Positions 40,846 to 48,540 of a stretch of DNA of 48,540 nt are shown piece by piece (positions within the stretch are counted from its first letter, which is position 1; the number at the start of each line of letters is the position of its first letter). Under the pieces are notes generated by a model that saw only the letters and a list, made by a program, of their open reading frames with translations, was not told the DNA's origin and ran no database searches. This DNA comes from Candidatus Omnitrophota bacterium (GTDB lineage Bacteria; Omnitrophota; Gorgyraeia; Duberdicusellales; 4484-171). A program made the position numbers and the translations under genes. The stretch is taken from NCBI GenBank assembly GCA_018818105.1, contig JAHISK010000035.1, positions 1 to 48,540 of the forward strand. Direction: 5' to 3'.

Positions 40846-41751
40846 ATGATAGTAAAAGAATTTTATAAAATGCAGGCATCGGGAAATGATTTTATATTAG
40901 TCGACCATCGACCATCGACCATCGACTATCGACTTAAAAGAGGAAGAATAAATTATAAGCAAGTAGCGAAAAAGTTCTGTGAGAGGAAGTTTGGCGTAGG
41001 AGCTGATGGATTATTAGTGATAGAGGCGTCTAAGAAAGCTGATTTTAAGATGAGGATATTTAATTCTGATGGCAGTGAAGCCCAAATGTGTGGTAACGGC
41101 GCCCGGTGTGTTGCGCTATGGGCGAAAATAGACCAAAGACGGAAGACTGATGACGGAAGACAGAAAACCGAAGACAGAGGGAGGAAGCTAGGTTGTCGAT
41201 TTGAAACGGTGGCGGGTATTATTGAAGCAGAGGTTACTAATGTTAAAGATGGCAGCGGTAATGCAAAAATAAAGATGGCGGATGTTTTTGGTATGTCTTT
41301 GAGTAAACCTCTTAAAGTTTGCTCTAAGACTATAAATGTCAATTATCTAAATACAGGGGTGCCTCATGTTGTTGTTTTTGTGCAGGGGCTAGAGGCTATT
41401 GATGTTGATAAAATTGGCGCGGCAATAAGATTTCATGAAACGTTTGCTCCCGCGGGAACAAACGTTAATTTTGTTGAAGTATTAAAAAATAATCTTATAA
41501 AGATTAGAACTTATGAGAGAGGAGTGGAGGCGGAAACTTTAGCTTGTGGAACAGGCTCAGCGGCCTGCGCTATTATTAGCGGGTATAAGTTAGCAGATGA
41601 GGCGTTGTTGTGTGATGGAGAATATAAAATGAATGTTTCTACGAGAAGCGGAGAAACGCTAGGCGTTTATTTTAATTGTAAAAATAACAAAATTAATGAT
41701 GTTTGGTTAGAAGGTAAAGCGTATTTAGTGTATCAGGGACAGGTTTGCTAA
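40846..41751 (+). CDS. dapF: diaminopimelate epimerase with two heptamer insertions
   Basis: 301 aa, longer than the usual ~275. Catalytic Cys82 in QMCGNGARCV and the second cysteine in ACGTGSAAC, plus FGVGADGLL and GVPHVVVFV. Two segments are repeat-derived: residues about 20-30 (from four cgaccat-type units) and about 96-113 (RKTDDGRQKTEDRGRK, from eight agacgga-type units). Both fall in surface loops next to conserved motifs. It makes meso-DAP from LL-DAP, matching the DapL route. Confidence 0.93.
   Translation: MIVKEFYKMQASGNDFILVDHRPSTIDYRLKRGRINYKQVAKKFCERKFGVGADGLLVIEASKKADFKMRIFNSDGSEAQMCGNGARCVALWAKIDQRRKTDDGRQKTEDRGRKLGCRFETVAGIIEAEVTNVKDGSGNAKIKMADVFGMSLSKPLKVCSKTINVNYLNTGVPHVVVFVQGLEAIDVDKIGAAIRFHETFAPAGTNVNFVEVLKNNLIKIRTYERGVEAETLACGTGSAACAIISGYKLADEALLCDGEYKMNVSTRSGETLGVYFNCKNNKINDVWLEGKAYLVYQGQVC
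40902..40936. repeat. heptamer array inserted in dapF, first
   Basis: cgaccat three times, then cgactat and cgactta, read as part of DHRPSTIDYRL. Confidence 0.85.
41130..41185. repeat. heptamer array inserted in dapF, second
   Basis: Eight units agaccaa, agacgga, agactga, tgacgga, agacaga, aaaccga, agacaga, gggagga, read as a highly charged loop. Confidence 0.85.
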
Positions 41752-41843
41752 ATCGGTTAAGAAGGTTATGGTTTCGGTTTCGGCTAAGTAAAGGTATGCG
41801 GTATTACGTATAACTTGATCAATCATACAAAGAGGGGGTAGAT

Positions 41844-42725
41844 ATGTTAAAGGGTAGTATTGTGGCATTGGTGACACCGTTTCATGCCGATGGTCAAATT
41901 AATGAAGAAAAGTTAAAATTTTTAATGAATTGGCATATAGAGAATAAAACAGACGGGATTTTAGTATGTGGGACTACTGGTGAGAGCGCGACCCTAACTC
42001 ACGCGGAGCATAAAAAAGTCATTGAGATAGCTGTTAAAGAAGTAAATAAAAGAATTCCTGTTGTTGCTGGATGTGGGTCAAATTCAACACGGGAAGCGTT
42101 AGAACTGGTTGAGTATGCTAATGGGGTAGGAGCTGATTTCGCGTTAGTTATTACTCCTTATTATAATAAGCCTACGCAGGAGGGGTTATATTATCATTTT
42201 AAGACGATTTCTGACGCGGTAGATATTCCTATAATAATTTATAATGTACCGGGACGTACGGGATGTAATATTTTGCCTCAGACTGTTGCTAGAATTTATA
42301 ACGATTGCAAGGGAGTTGTGGGAATTAAAGAGGCCAGTGGCTCTTTAGACCAAATTACTAAAATTATGACGTTAGTAGATAAAAACTTCCTATTGTTTTC
42401 TGGAGCTGATGAAATCAATTTGCCTATTCTTTCTGTTGGAGGCGTAGGCGCGATATCTGTAGTAGCCAATGTAATGCCTAAGGAGACGCATGAATTAGTT
42501 GATAACTTTTTGAAAGGTAATTATGACGAATCTCGTAAGTCGCAAATTTATCTTTATGATTTAATTAAATCTCTTTTTATAGAGACTAATCCTATTCCGG
42601 TAAAGACAGCTTTAAGTCTTATGGGATTAATCGAATCTTATTTGAGGTTGCCGCTTTATAAAATGAGCGTGGATAATTTAGAGAAATTTAAAAGAGTATT
42701 AAAGCAATATAAGTTAATTACATAA
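41844..42725 (+). CDS. dapA: 4-hydroxy-tetrahydrodipicolinate synthase
   Basis: 293 aa, usual length. Schiff-base Lys162 in GIKEASGSLDQ, VCGTTGESATL (Thr44-45 region), IIYNVPGRTG with the catalytic Tyr133. It condenses pyruvate with aspartate semialdehyde. Strong AGAGGGGG ribosome site. Confidence 0.95.
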   Translation: MLKGSIVALVTPFHADGQINEEKLKFLMNWHIENKTDGILVCGTTGESATLTHAEHKKVIEIAVKEVNKRIPVVAGCGSNSTREALELVEYANGVGADFALVITPYYNKPTQEGLYYHFKTISDAVDIPIIIYNVPGRTGCNILPQTVARIYNDCKGVVGIKEASGSLDQITKIMTLVDKNFLLFSGADEINLPILSVGGVGAISVVANVMPKETHELVDNFLKGNYDESRKSQIYLYDLIKSLFIETNPIPVKTALSLMGLIESYLRLPLYKMSVDNLEKFKRVLKQYKLIT

Positions 42726-42751
42726 GTAAAAAGAAATAATATTTAACTTTT

Positions 42752-42903
42752 AAATTACAAATTACAATAAACAAATTACAAAGAATATACAACAAACAAA
42801 TGGAGAAAATATACAATAAAAAACAAAATAATTTATTATTTGGATATTGTATATTTGAATTTGTGTATTGTTTGTAATTTGGAATTTGTATATTGTAATT
42901 TAT
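42752..42903. repeat. long heptamer-repeat hairpin
   Basis: Left arm aaattac, aaattac, aataaac, aaattac, aaagaat, atacaac, aaacaaa and more (42752-42830). A complementary right arm (about 42843-42903) with tttgtaa- and tattgta-type words. Loop AT-only. The largest of the arrays; it fills the dapA-dapB spacer. Confidence 0.8.
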
Positions 42904-42924
42904 AATATTCATTTGGAGGATGAG

Positions 42925-43647
42925 ATGATTAAAGTGGGTGTTAGTGGTGCTTGTGGGAAAATGGGCAAACGAATAATTTGTTTATCCCGGGAAGATAAAG
43001 ATATAGAAGTGATTTTAGGATTAGAACATAAGGCTTGTCCTAGCGTAGGGCAGGTCATAGACGGCGTCCAAATAACAGCTGATTTGGATAGACTTCGCGA
43101 ATGTGATTGTTGGATAGATTTTAGTGCCGCGTCCGCGACTCAGAAAAATTTAGAGGCAATAATTAAGTATAATAAATGTGTAATTATTGGTACGACGGGC
43201 CTCGATGCGGCGGTACGTGATGAAATAAAGGCGGCGTCTAGTAAAATCGCGGTTATTTTTTCACCTAATATGAGTATAGGTGTAAATGTATTATTTAAGC
43301 TGATTAAAGAGGCTGCGGGCACTTTGAGTAAATATGGAGTTTCTATTTCAGAAGCGCATCATATCCATAAGAAAGACACGCCTTCAGGTACGGCAAAAAA
43401 AATCGCCGAAATCATTAATGATCAGGGTTTTAATTTAAAGATTGAAGATATAAAAGCGATTAGAGAAAATGAAATTATCGGTGATCATAAAATTGTGTTT
43501 GAGAGTGATGTTGATAGAATCGAATTGTTTCATTCGGCTAAAACTAGAGATATTTTTGTCCAAGGAGCAATTTTAGCGGCAAAATGGATTGTTGGCAAGC
43601 CGGCAGGGTTATATTCTATGGAAGATGTGTTATTTGGCAATGAGTAA
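42925..43647 (+). CDS. dapB: 4-hydroxy-tetrahydrodipicolinate reductase
   Basis: 240 aa. NAD(P)-binding VGVSGACGKMGKRI at the start, IIGTTGLD, FSPNMSIGVN, and the catalytic EAHHIHKKDTPSGTA. I chose ATG 42925, after a GGAGG site, rather than the upstream in-frame ATG at 42868, which lies inside the repeat hairpin. Confidence 0.95.
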   Translation: MIKVGVSGACGKMGKRIICLSREDKDIEVILGLEHKACPSVGQVIDGVQITADLDRLRECDCWIDFSAASATQKNLEAIIKYNKCVIIGTTGLDAAVRDEIKAASSKIAVIFSPNMSIGVNVLFKLIKEAAGTLSKYGVSISEAHHIHKKDTPSGTAKKIAEIINDQGFNLKIEDIKAIRENEIIGDHKIVFESDVDRIELFHSAKTRDIFVQGAILAAKWIVGKPAGLYSMEDVLFGNE

Positions 43648-43664
43648 TTTTGAGATTAAGTAGT

Positions 43665-43845
43665 TAGGTAAAGGTCAAGAAGGCAGTATGGTAGTTGGGT
43701 AAGGGTTAAGTAGTAGAAAAACACAAAATCTAAAATAAGATAATTTAAGAGAAAGTACTGTATTAATTAATGTTTTTAGTTTAGGGTTTGATGTTTTTGA
43801 TTTATTTAGAGTTTAGTGTTTAGGATTTAGAGTTTTAAAAAAGCA
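43665..43845. repeat. heptamer-like region between dapB and dapL
   Basis: Several degenerate heptamer tracts, the clearest tttagag, tttagtg, tttagga, tttagag near 43807-43834, partly complementary to aacacaa, aatctaa, aataaga near 43720. No gene seen. A TTGACA at 43854 has no matching -10. Confidence 0.6.
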
Positions 43846-43888
43846 AGAAACTTTTGACAATACCTGATAGTTGGTAGGGAGGGAAATC

Positions 43889-45049
43889 ATGAAAATTGAA
43901 TGGTCTCATAGATTACAGCAGTTGCCGCCATATTTATTCGCTGAAATTGATAAGCAGAAGAGTGAGTTGAGAAAAAAAGGAATAAAATTTATTGATTTAA
44001 GTATTGGTGATCCTGATATTTTGGCTCCCGAGAAAGTGATAGAAGCAATGTACGCGTCTGCTAAAGTTAAAGAGAACCAGAAGTACGCCTTAGATCAAGG
44101 TAAAGCGGTTTTGCGGGCAGCCATAAAAAAATGGTTTAAAAAAAGATTCGATGTTTCTTTAGATGAGAATAAAGAGATTCTGCCTCTTATTGGGTCAAAA
44201 GAAGGATTGGTTCATTTGCCTTTAGGTTTGGTGAATAAAGGAGATTACGTAATTGTTCCTTCTCCGGGGTATCCTGGGTATAGGGGCGCGGCTCTTTTTG
44301 CCGGGGCAAACATTTTTGAGGCGGCGCTTTTGGAAGAAAATAATTTTTTGCCGGATTTAGATAAAATTCCCGTCGAGGTAAGGAATAAAACGAAAATCAT
44401 TTATTTGAATTACCCTAATAATCCTACAACCGCTTTAGCTCCAATAAGTTTTTTGAATAATGTAGTTAAGTTTTGTTCGAAATATGGAATAATTCTTGCT
44501 TATGATAACGCTTATTCAGAGCTTTATTTTAATGATAAGCCGCATAGTATTTTAGAAGTAAAGGGCGCCCGCGAAGTAGCGATTGAGTTTCATTCTTTAT
44601 CTAAAACATTTTGTATGACGGGATTTAGAGTAGGATGGGCTTGTGGCGGGTCAGAGTTGGTTGGTACCTTGTTAAAGGTAAAAACTAATGTTGATTCAGG
44701 GATTTTTTGCGCTGTTCAAGACGCGGCAAGAACAGCTCTTGAAAAAGAAGGGACGTATGTTCGAGATTTAAGAAAAGAACTTAAGGGAAGACGGGATTTT
44801 TTTGTGGAAAATCTTGCTAAGATAGGTCTTAAAAACACTTTTTCGGAAAGTACTTTTTATGTGTGGACAAAGTTACCTCGAGGAATTAAGTCTTCTATAG
44901 ATTTTGCTAAGTATCTTATTAATGAGAAACGAATCATTGCTACTCCGGGAGTAGGTTTTGGTAAATATGGAGAAGGATATATCCGCTTTGCTTTGACAGT
45001 TAAAAAAGATATTTTAAAAAAAGCAATAGATCTTTTAGGAGCTATTTAA
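43889..45049 (+). CDS. dapL: LL-diaminopimelate aminotransferase
   Basis: 386 aa class I/II PLP aminotransferase. LSIGDPDILAPEKVIEAM, NYPNNPTTALAP, and PLP lysine in HSLSKTFCMTGFRVGWA. With dapA, dapB, dapF and lysA around it, and no dapD/dapE, it is the one-step transaminase converting tetrahydrodipicolinate to LL-DAP. ATG 43889 follows GGGAGGG closely and is preferred to ATG 43871. Confidence 0.9.
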   Translation: MKIEWSHRLQQLPPYLFAEIDKQKSELRKKGIKFIDLSIGDPDILAPEKVIEAMYASAKVKENQKYALDQGKAVLRAAIKKWFKKRFDVSLDENKEILPLIGSKEGLVHLPLGLVNKGDYVIVPSPGYPGYRGAALFAGANIFEAALLEENNFLPDLDKIPVEVRNKTKIIYLNYPNNPTTALAPISFLNNVVKFCSKYGIILAYDNAYSELYFNDKPHSILEVKGAREVAIEFHSLSKTFCMTGFRVGWACGGSELVGTLLKVKTNVDSGIFCAVQDAARTALEKEGTYVRDLRKELKGRRDFFVENLAKIGLKNTFSESTFYVWTKLPRGIKSSIDFAKYLINEKRIIATPGVGFGKYGEGYIRFALTVKKDILKKAIDLLGAI

Positions 45050-45099
45050 AAGGACGAAATTCGTTTCGTGGAATTTTAGGAATATTCAAACTATTAATT

Positions 45100-45139
45100 T
45101 CTATGAATTTCGATAAATCTCTATAAATATCAATTAATA
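45100..45139. repeat. 10-bp-period degenerate tandem repeat
   Basis: tctatgaatt, tcgataaatc, tctataaata, tcaattaata. Between dapL and folK. Confidence 0.4.
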
Positions 45140-45173
45140 TTGCGAACGGAGTGAGCAAATATCTGTTTTGAGT

Positions 45174-45590
45174 ATGGATGTTTTCATCGGGGTTGGGTCT
45201 AATTTAGGAGATCGGTTAGTAAATATTCAAAAAGCAATTGACTGTTTAAAGGCTTCTGTAGGCATTGAAATTATAAAATTATCTTCGATAATAGTTTCGG
45301 ATCCGCAAGGTGGACCACCGCAAGATAAGTATTTAAATTGTGTTATAAAAATAAAAACTTACCTTTCAGCGCGAGATTTATTAAATACTTTACAAACTAT
45401 TGAGAAAAAATTAGGTAGGAAGCGTTTAGTTGAAAATGGACCTAGAACGATAGATTTAGATATTCTTTTGTATGGTGATGATGCGGTGAATGAAGAGGAT
45501 TTAGTAATCCCTCATCCACGAATGCGGCAGAGGGAGTTTGTTATGGGACCGCTTAAAGAAATCTTAAATAGCGTAGAGCGCATAGCGTAG
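45174..45590 (+). CDS. folK: 2-amino-4-hydroxy-6-hydroxymethyldihydropteridine diphosphokinase
   Basis: 138 aa. GVGSNLGDR at the N-terminus, GPRTIDLDILLYGD, and IPHPRMRQREFVMGPL. It pyrophosphorylates the pterin in folate synthesis. ATG 45174 gives the family start; an in-frame TTG at 45168 is also possible. The C-terminal SVERIA and stop are encoded by a heptamer array. Ribosome site weak. Confidence 0.93.
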   Translation: MDVFIGVGSNLGDRLVNIQKAIDCLKASVGIEIIKLSSIIVSDPQGGPPQDKYLNCVIKIKTYLSARDLLNTLQTIEKKLGRKRLVENGPRTIDLDILLYGDDAVNEEDLVIPHPRMRQREFVMGPLKEILNSVERIA

Positions 45591-45634
45591 AGCGTTTAGG
45601 AAAAAAAAGATATTTCTACTCTACGCTATATAAT
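45568..45634. repeat. heptamer-repeat hairpin overlapping folK 3' end
   Basis: Left arm atagcgt, agagcgc, atagcgt, agagcgt. Right arm tctacgctatataat, after an A-rich loop. Same word family as 2464 and 36864. Confidence 0.8.
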
Positions 45635-45637
45635 ATT

Positions 45638-46483
45638 ATGATAGTATCAGGCAGTATTGATAAAGTAAGAAAGATTATAAAGAAAGCGAAACAGCAGGGT
45701 AAAACTATAGGTTTTGTTCCTACTATGGGTTCTTTGCATTGCGGACATATGTCTCTAGTAAAAAGAGCGAAGAAGGAATGCGGATTTGTTATAGTAAGTA
45801 TCTTTGTTAATCCCGCTCAATTTGGTCCAGGAGAAGATTTTAAGTGTTATCCTAGAAATTTGGATAAGGATGAAAACTTATTACGGCAGGAAGGGATAGA
45901 TTTGATTTTTTATCCCAAGGACGATGTAATGTATCCGCGCGATTATTCTGTATATGTAGAGGAAGGACAATTAAGTAGTAAGCTGTGCGGTCAGTTTCGG
46001 TCAGGGCATTTTAAAGGAGTTTGCACGGTTGTTACAAAGTTATTCAATATAATTGTGCCGGATAGCGCTTATTTCGGACAGAAAGACTATCAGCAGGCAG
46101 TTATTTTGAAACGATTAGTGAGTGATTTAAATTTTTCTTTAAAAGTAAGAATATTGCCTATAATAAGAGATAAAGATAAGTTAGCTTTATCTTCGCGTAA
46201 TAGATATTTAAGTGAGATAGAGAGGCAATCAGCTTTATCTCTTTATTCTTCTTTACTATTGGCAAAATCTTTAATCAAAAAAGGTCAGAGAGATTCTAAT
46301 GAAATCATAGCCGCGATGAAAAAGCTTATACTTTCTAAAAAAACGGCTAAAATAGAATATATAAAAATAGTTGATATCCAAAATTTAAACAATCTAGATA
46401 AGATAAAAGGTAAGCTTCTAATCGCTTTAGCCGTTTATGTTGGCCGGACTAGACTGATAGATAATATTATTGTCAGCGCGTAG
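45638..46483 (+). CDS. panC: pantothenate synthetase
   Basis: 281 aa HIGH-type nucleotidyltransferase that joins pantoate and beta-alanine with ATP. VPTMGSLHCGHMSLVKRAK (here HCGH for HIGH), VSIFVNPAQFGPGEDF, and YFGQKDYQQAVILKR. Beta-alanine comes from panD at 14107. panB is absent from the window. Confidence 0.95.
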   Translation: MIVSGSIDKVRKIIKKAKQQGKTIGFVPTMGSLHCGHMSLVKRAKKECGFVIVSIFVNPAQFGPGEDFKCYPRNLDKDENLLRQEGIDLIFYPKDDVMYPRDYSVYVEEGQLSSKLCGQFRSGHFKGVCTVVTKLFNIIVPDSAYFGQKDYQQAVILKRLVSDLNFSLKVRILPIIRDKDKLALSSRNRYLSEIERQSALSLYSSLLLAKSLIKKGQRDSNEIIAAMKKLILSKKTAKIEYIKIVDIQNLNNLDKIKGKLLIALAVYVGRTRLIDNIIVSA

Positions 46484-46577
46484 AGGTATTTAGGTGGTGG
46501 AGTGATTCTGGTGGTTTTATTGGGCTGAATTTATATTAGTGTGAATTCGTGTTTAAAAATTAGCGGAGATTAGTGTT

Positions 46578-47387
46578 ATGAAAAAGGTAAAAATAGGTAT
46601 TATTGGATGTGGCGCTATAGGCGGGGGCGTGGCTTCTTTTATTGATAAAGAGTTATCCTCAAAGGCTAATATTGTGGCGTTAGCGGATATCGATAATATA
46701 ACCGCGGATACTTTAAAAAATAAACTTAAAGCGAAACCTAAAATTATGGATATTGACGCGCTTATTGAGGCATGTGATTTAGTCATTGAAGCTGCCTCTG
46801 TTAATGCGGCAGAATATATTTTAGATAAAACCTTAGAGCATAGAAAAGATGTGGTCATTTTAAGTGTAGGCGCTTTGCTTAAAAAAGATTCTATTTTAGA
46901 GAAAGCTGAGAAAAAGGGAATCAAGATTTATATTCCTTCAGGCGCGATTTGCGGAGTAGATGGGGTAGGGGCATTAAGTTTGGGCGATATAAGAAAAATA
47001 TCGTTGATTACATCTAAACCTCCAGAAGGGTTAGCCGGCGCGGCTTATCTAAAGAAAAAAAATATAAATTTAGATAAGTTGAAGAAAGAAAAAATAGTGT
47101 TTAAAGGCGGGGTTAGAGAAGCGATTAGATTTTTTCCTAAAAATATTAATGTTGCCGCTATTTTATTGTTAGCTTCTCCATATAAAGGTGTTGAGGTTTG
47201 CATAAAAGCAAATCCTTTTATAAAGAGGAATATTCATCGTATAGAAATTAAAGCTAAAGAAGCCAATATTAATATAGAAGTAGAAAATGTTCCTTCACAA
47301 CTAAATCCTAAGACAAGCACTTTAGCGATTCTTTCTACGAAATATCTGTTAAAGAAGATGTTCTCCTCGTTCAAAATCGGAGGATAA
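46578..47387 (+). CDS. nadX: L-aspartate dehydrogenase-like protein
   Basis: 269 aa. Rossmann GIIGCGAIGGGVASF at the N-terminus, then EAASVNAAEYI and the C-terminal domain with GVREAIRFFPKNINVAAIL, as in NadX. It would oxidise aspartate to iminoaspartate for NAD synthesis (or run in reverse). nadA and nadC are not in the window. The upstream spacer holds AGTGTGA-type words. Confidence 0.88.
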   Translation: MKKVKIGIIGCGAIGGGVASFIDKELSSKANIVALADIDNITADTLKNKLKAKPKIMDIDALIEACDLVIEAASVNAAEYILDKTLEHRKDVVILSVGALLKKDSILEKAEKKGIKIYIPSGAICGVDGVGALSLGDIRKISLITSKPPEGLAGAAYLKKKNINLDKLKKEKIVFKGGVREAIRFFPKNINVAAILLLASPYKGVEVCIKANPFIKRNIHRIEIKAKEANINIEVENVPSQLNPKTSTLAILSTKYLLKKMFSSFKIGG

Positions 47388-47401
47388 ATTATAAATATTT
47401 T

Positions 47402-47430
47402 GTAGGGACAGTCCTTGTGCCTGTCCGTTA
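47402..47430 (+). repeat. GTAGGGACAG palindromic repeat
   Basis: GTAGGGACAGTCCTTG then TGCCTGTCCGTTA. In the nadX-uvrA spacer. Confidence 0.8.
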
Positions 47431-47445
47431 TAAAAGAGATTAAGA

Positions 47446-48540
47446 ATGAATGACTATATTATAATTAAAGGGGCAAAAGAGCATAATCTAAAGAATATAG
47501 ATTTAAGGATTCCTAAGAATAAACTAATTGTCGTTACAGGTCTTTCTGGTTCCGGGAAATCTTCTTTAGCGTTTGATACTATTTATGCTGAAGGCCAGCG
47601 CCGCTATGTTGAAAGTTTGTCTACATACGCGCGTCAGTTTTTAGAGCAGTTGCAAAAACCTGATGTTGAGCATATAGAAGGGTTATCTCCGGCAATCGCT
47701 ATTGAACAAAGGTCAGCCGGCGCCTCCCCTCGGTCTATTGTTGCCACGCAAACAGAAGCTTATGATTATCTGCGGTTATTGTTTACCCGTATTGGTAAAC
47801 CTCATTGTTATAATTGCGGCCGGCCGATAAGCAAACAAACTTCTCAAGAGATAATTGAACAGATTTTTTCAATACCGCGGGATAATAAGATATTTATTCT
47901 TTCTCCTGTAGTGCGAGGTAAAAAGGGCCAATTTGTTTCGTTATTCGCGAGATTGATTAAGGAAGGATTTGTTCGAGTAAGAGTCGATGGAAAAATATAT
48001 GATTTGAGTGAAGATATTAAACTTCAGAAATATAAATTACATACTGTTGAGATTTTGGTAGATCGGATTAAAGTTTCGCCGCATTATAAAAAAAGAATTA
48101 TAGATTCAGTTGAAACTTCTTTGAAATATTCTGATGGCATGGTGTTGATAGTTGATGAAACGCGAAAAAAAGAATTTCTTTATAACACGAATTTAAGTTG
48201 TTCTTCTTGCGGTATTTCGTTAGAGGAGTTGCAACCTAGAATGTTTAGCTTTAACTCTCCCTACGGCGCGTGTCCGGCATGTAATGGGCTAGGTACCAAA
48301 TTGGAGTTTGACGAAGATTTAATTATTCCTGATAAAAATAAGACGATAGGAGAAGGGGCTATTTGTGCCTGGCGTAGAGGCAGCCGCGGGTATATTATGT
48401 ATTATCGCGCTTTATTGCGGGAGTTAACTGATGCGGGAGGATTTTCTTTAGATGCGCCCTTTAGCAAGTTATCCAAGACGGTTAAGAATATGATTCTTTA
48501 TGGCAGTCAGGATGTTTGTGTGTGGGGAAAGCCGTTTCAG
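47446..48540 (+). CDS. uvrA: excinuclease ABC subunit A, 5' part (runs off window)
   Basis: The first 365 codons. [19 protein letters not shown] at the start, Walker [10 protein letters not shown] (32-40), [17 protein letters not shown] and [12 protein letters not shown] after it, then [25 protein letters not shown]. It is the damage-recognition ATPase of nucleotide excision repair. The insert [10 protein letters not shown] differs from the common QKTTSHNPRS. It lies 20 kb from the short Mfd gene; uvrB and uvrC are not in the window. Confidence 0.95.
   Translation, partial: MNDYIIIKGAKEHNLKNIDLRIPKNKLIVVTGLSGSGKSSLAFDTIYAEGQRRYVESLSTYARQFLEQLQKPDVEHIEGLSPAIAIEQRSAGASPRSIVATQTEAYDYLRLLFTRIGKPHCYNCGRPISKQTSQEIIEQIFSIPRDNKIFILSPVVRGKKGQFVSLFARLIKEGFVRVRVDGKIYDLSEDIKLQKYKLHTVEILVDRIKVSPHYKKRIIDSVETSLKYSDGMVLIVDETRKKEFLYNTNLSCSSCGISLEELQPRMFSFNSPYGACPACNGLGTKLEFDEDLIIPDKNKTIGEGAICAWRRGSRGYIMYYRALLRELTDAGGFSLDAPFSKLSKTVKNMILYGSQDVCVWGKPFQ

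Noticed and set aside
40953-41342. Minus-strand open frame opposite dapF
   Set aside because: Shadow of dapF; its low-complexity middle is the complement of the heptamer array.
42868-42924. N-terminal extension of dapB starting at 42868
   Set aside because: It is within the repeat hairpin; ATG 42925 has a GGAGG site and begins at the Rossmann fold.
43854-43882. Promoter with TTGACA before dapL
   Set aside because: The -35 is perfect but no acceptable -10 lies 15-19 bp downstream; the region there is the ribosome site.

Overview
The window is a dense, AT-rich bacterial chromosome segment. Every protein gene lies on the + strand; the only feature on the other strand is one tRNA-Glu. Gene content (SurA-type periplasmic foldases, fused SecDF, LL-diaminopimelate aminotransferase, a DUF3047 protein, a DUF6485 cysteine-rich protein, an NSS transporter) suggests a Gram-negative-type, uncultured lineage such as Candidatus Omnitrophota. 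That placement is inferred from gene content and style, not from a marker-gene tree. No phage, transposase, CRISPR array or rRNA was found.

Layout. 1-9.8 kb: mixed membrane and envelope genes (DUF3047 tail, HAMP protein, alpha/beta hydrolase, YjbQ, VanZ-like, acyl-CoA ligase, RluA-type pseudouridine synthase, periplasmic foldase, NSS symporter, beta-lactamase-like hydrolase, YggT, EIIA). 10-17 kb: central metabolism and redox (glgC, nitroreductase, pta-ackA, panD, def, DUF6485 plus thioredoxin reductase, flippase-like protein). 17-23 kb: NYN nuclease, MBL hydrolase, antisense tRNA-Glu, GT39-like glycosyltransferase, then hisF-hisI-trpE. 22.9-31.4 kb: rpsP, yajC, secDF, a short Mfd-like translocase, a SurA-like protein, pdxA, rsmA, ybgC. 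31.5-45 kb: a long amino-acid block, argC-J-B-D-F-G-H followed by lysA-dapF-dapA-dapB-dapL, which gives arginine from glutamate by the cyclic acetyl pathway (ArgJ recycles acetyl groups) and lysine by the DapL shortcut. 45-48.5 kb: folK, panC, an aspartate dehydrogenase and the 5' part of uvrA.

The most unusual property is in the repeats. Almost every spacer holds a degenerate tandem array with a 7-bp period (different words at each locus), often followed by a complementary array so that the pair can fold into a long hairpin. The same kind of array is embedded in frame in conserved enzymes (hisF, hisI, lysA, dapF twice) and forms the ends of others (alpha/beta hydrolase, argD, folK, probably pta). 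A second family is a palindrome of about 30 bp, GTAGGGRC-stem-CTTG-stem-YCCGTWA, with about ten copies; it supplies stop codons or C-terminal codons to neighbouring genes. Larger multi-hairpin elements flank the short mfd gene and precede pdxA, a 31-bp palindrome sits inside argC, and a small MITE-like element with a possible 5-bp target duplication follows the HAMP gene. No intergenic stretch exceeds 300 bp; the longer spacers are described as repeat, promoter or other features.
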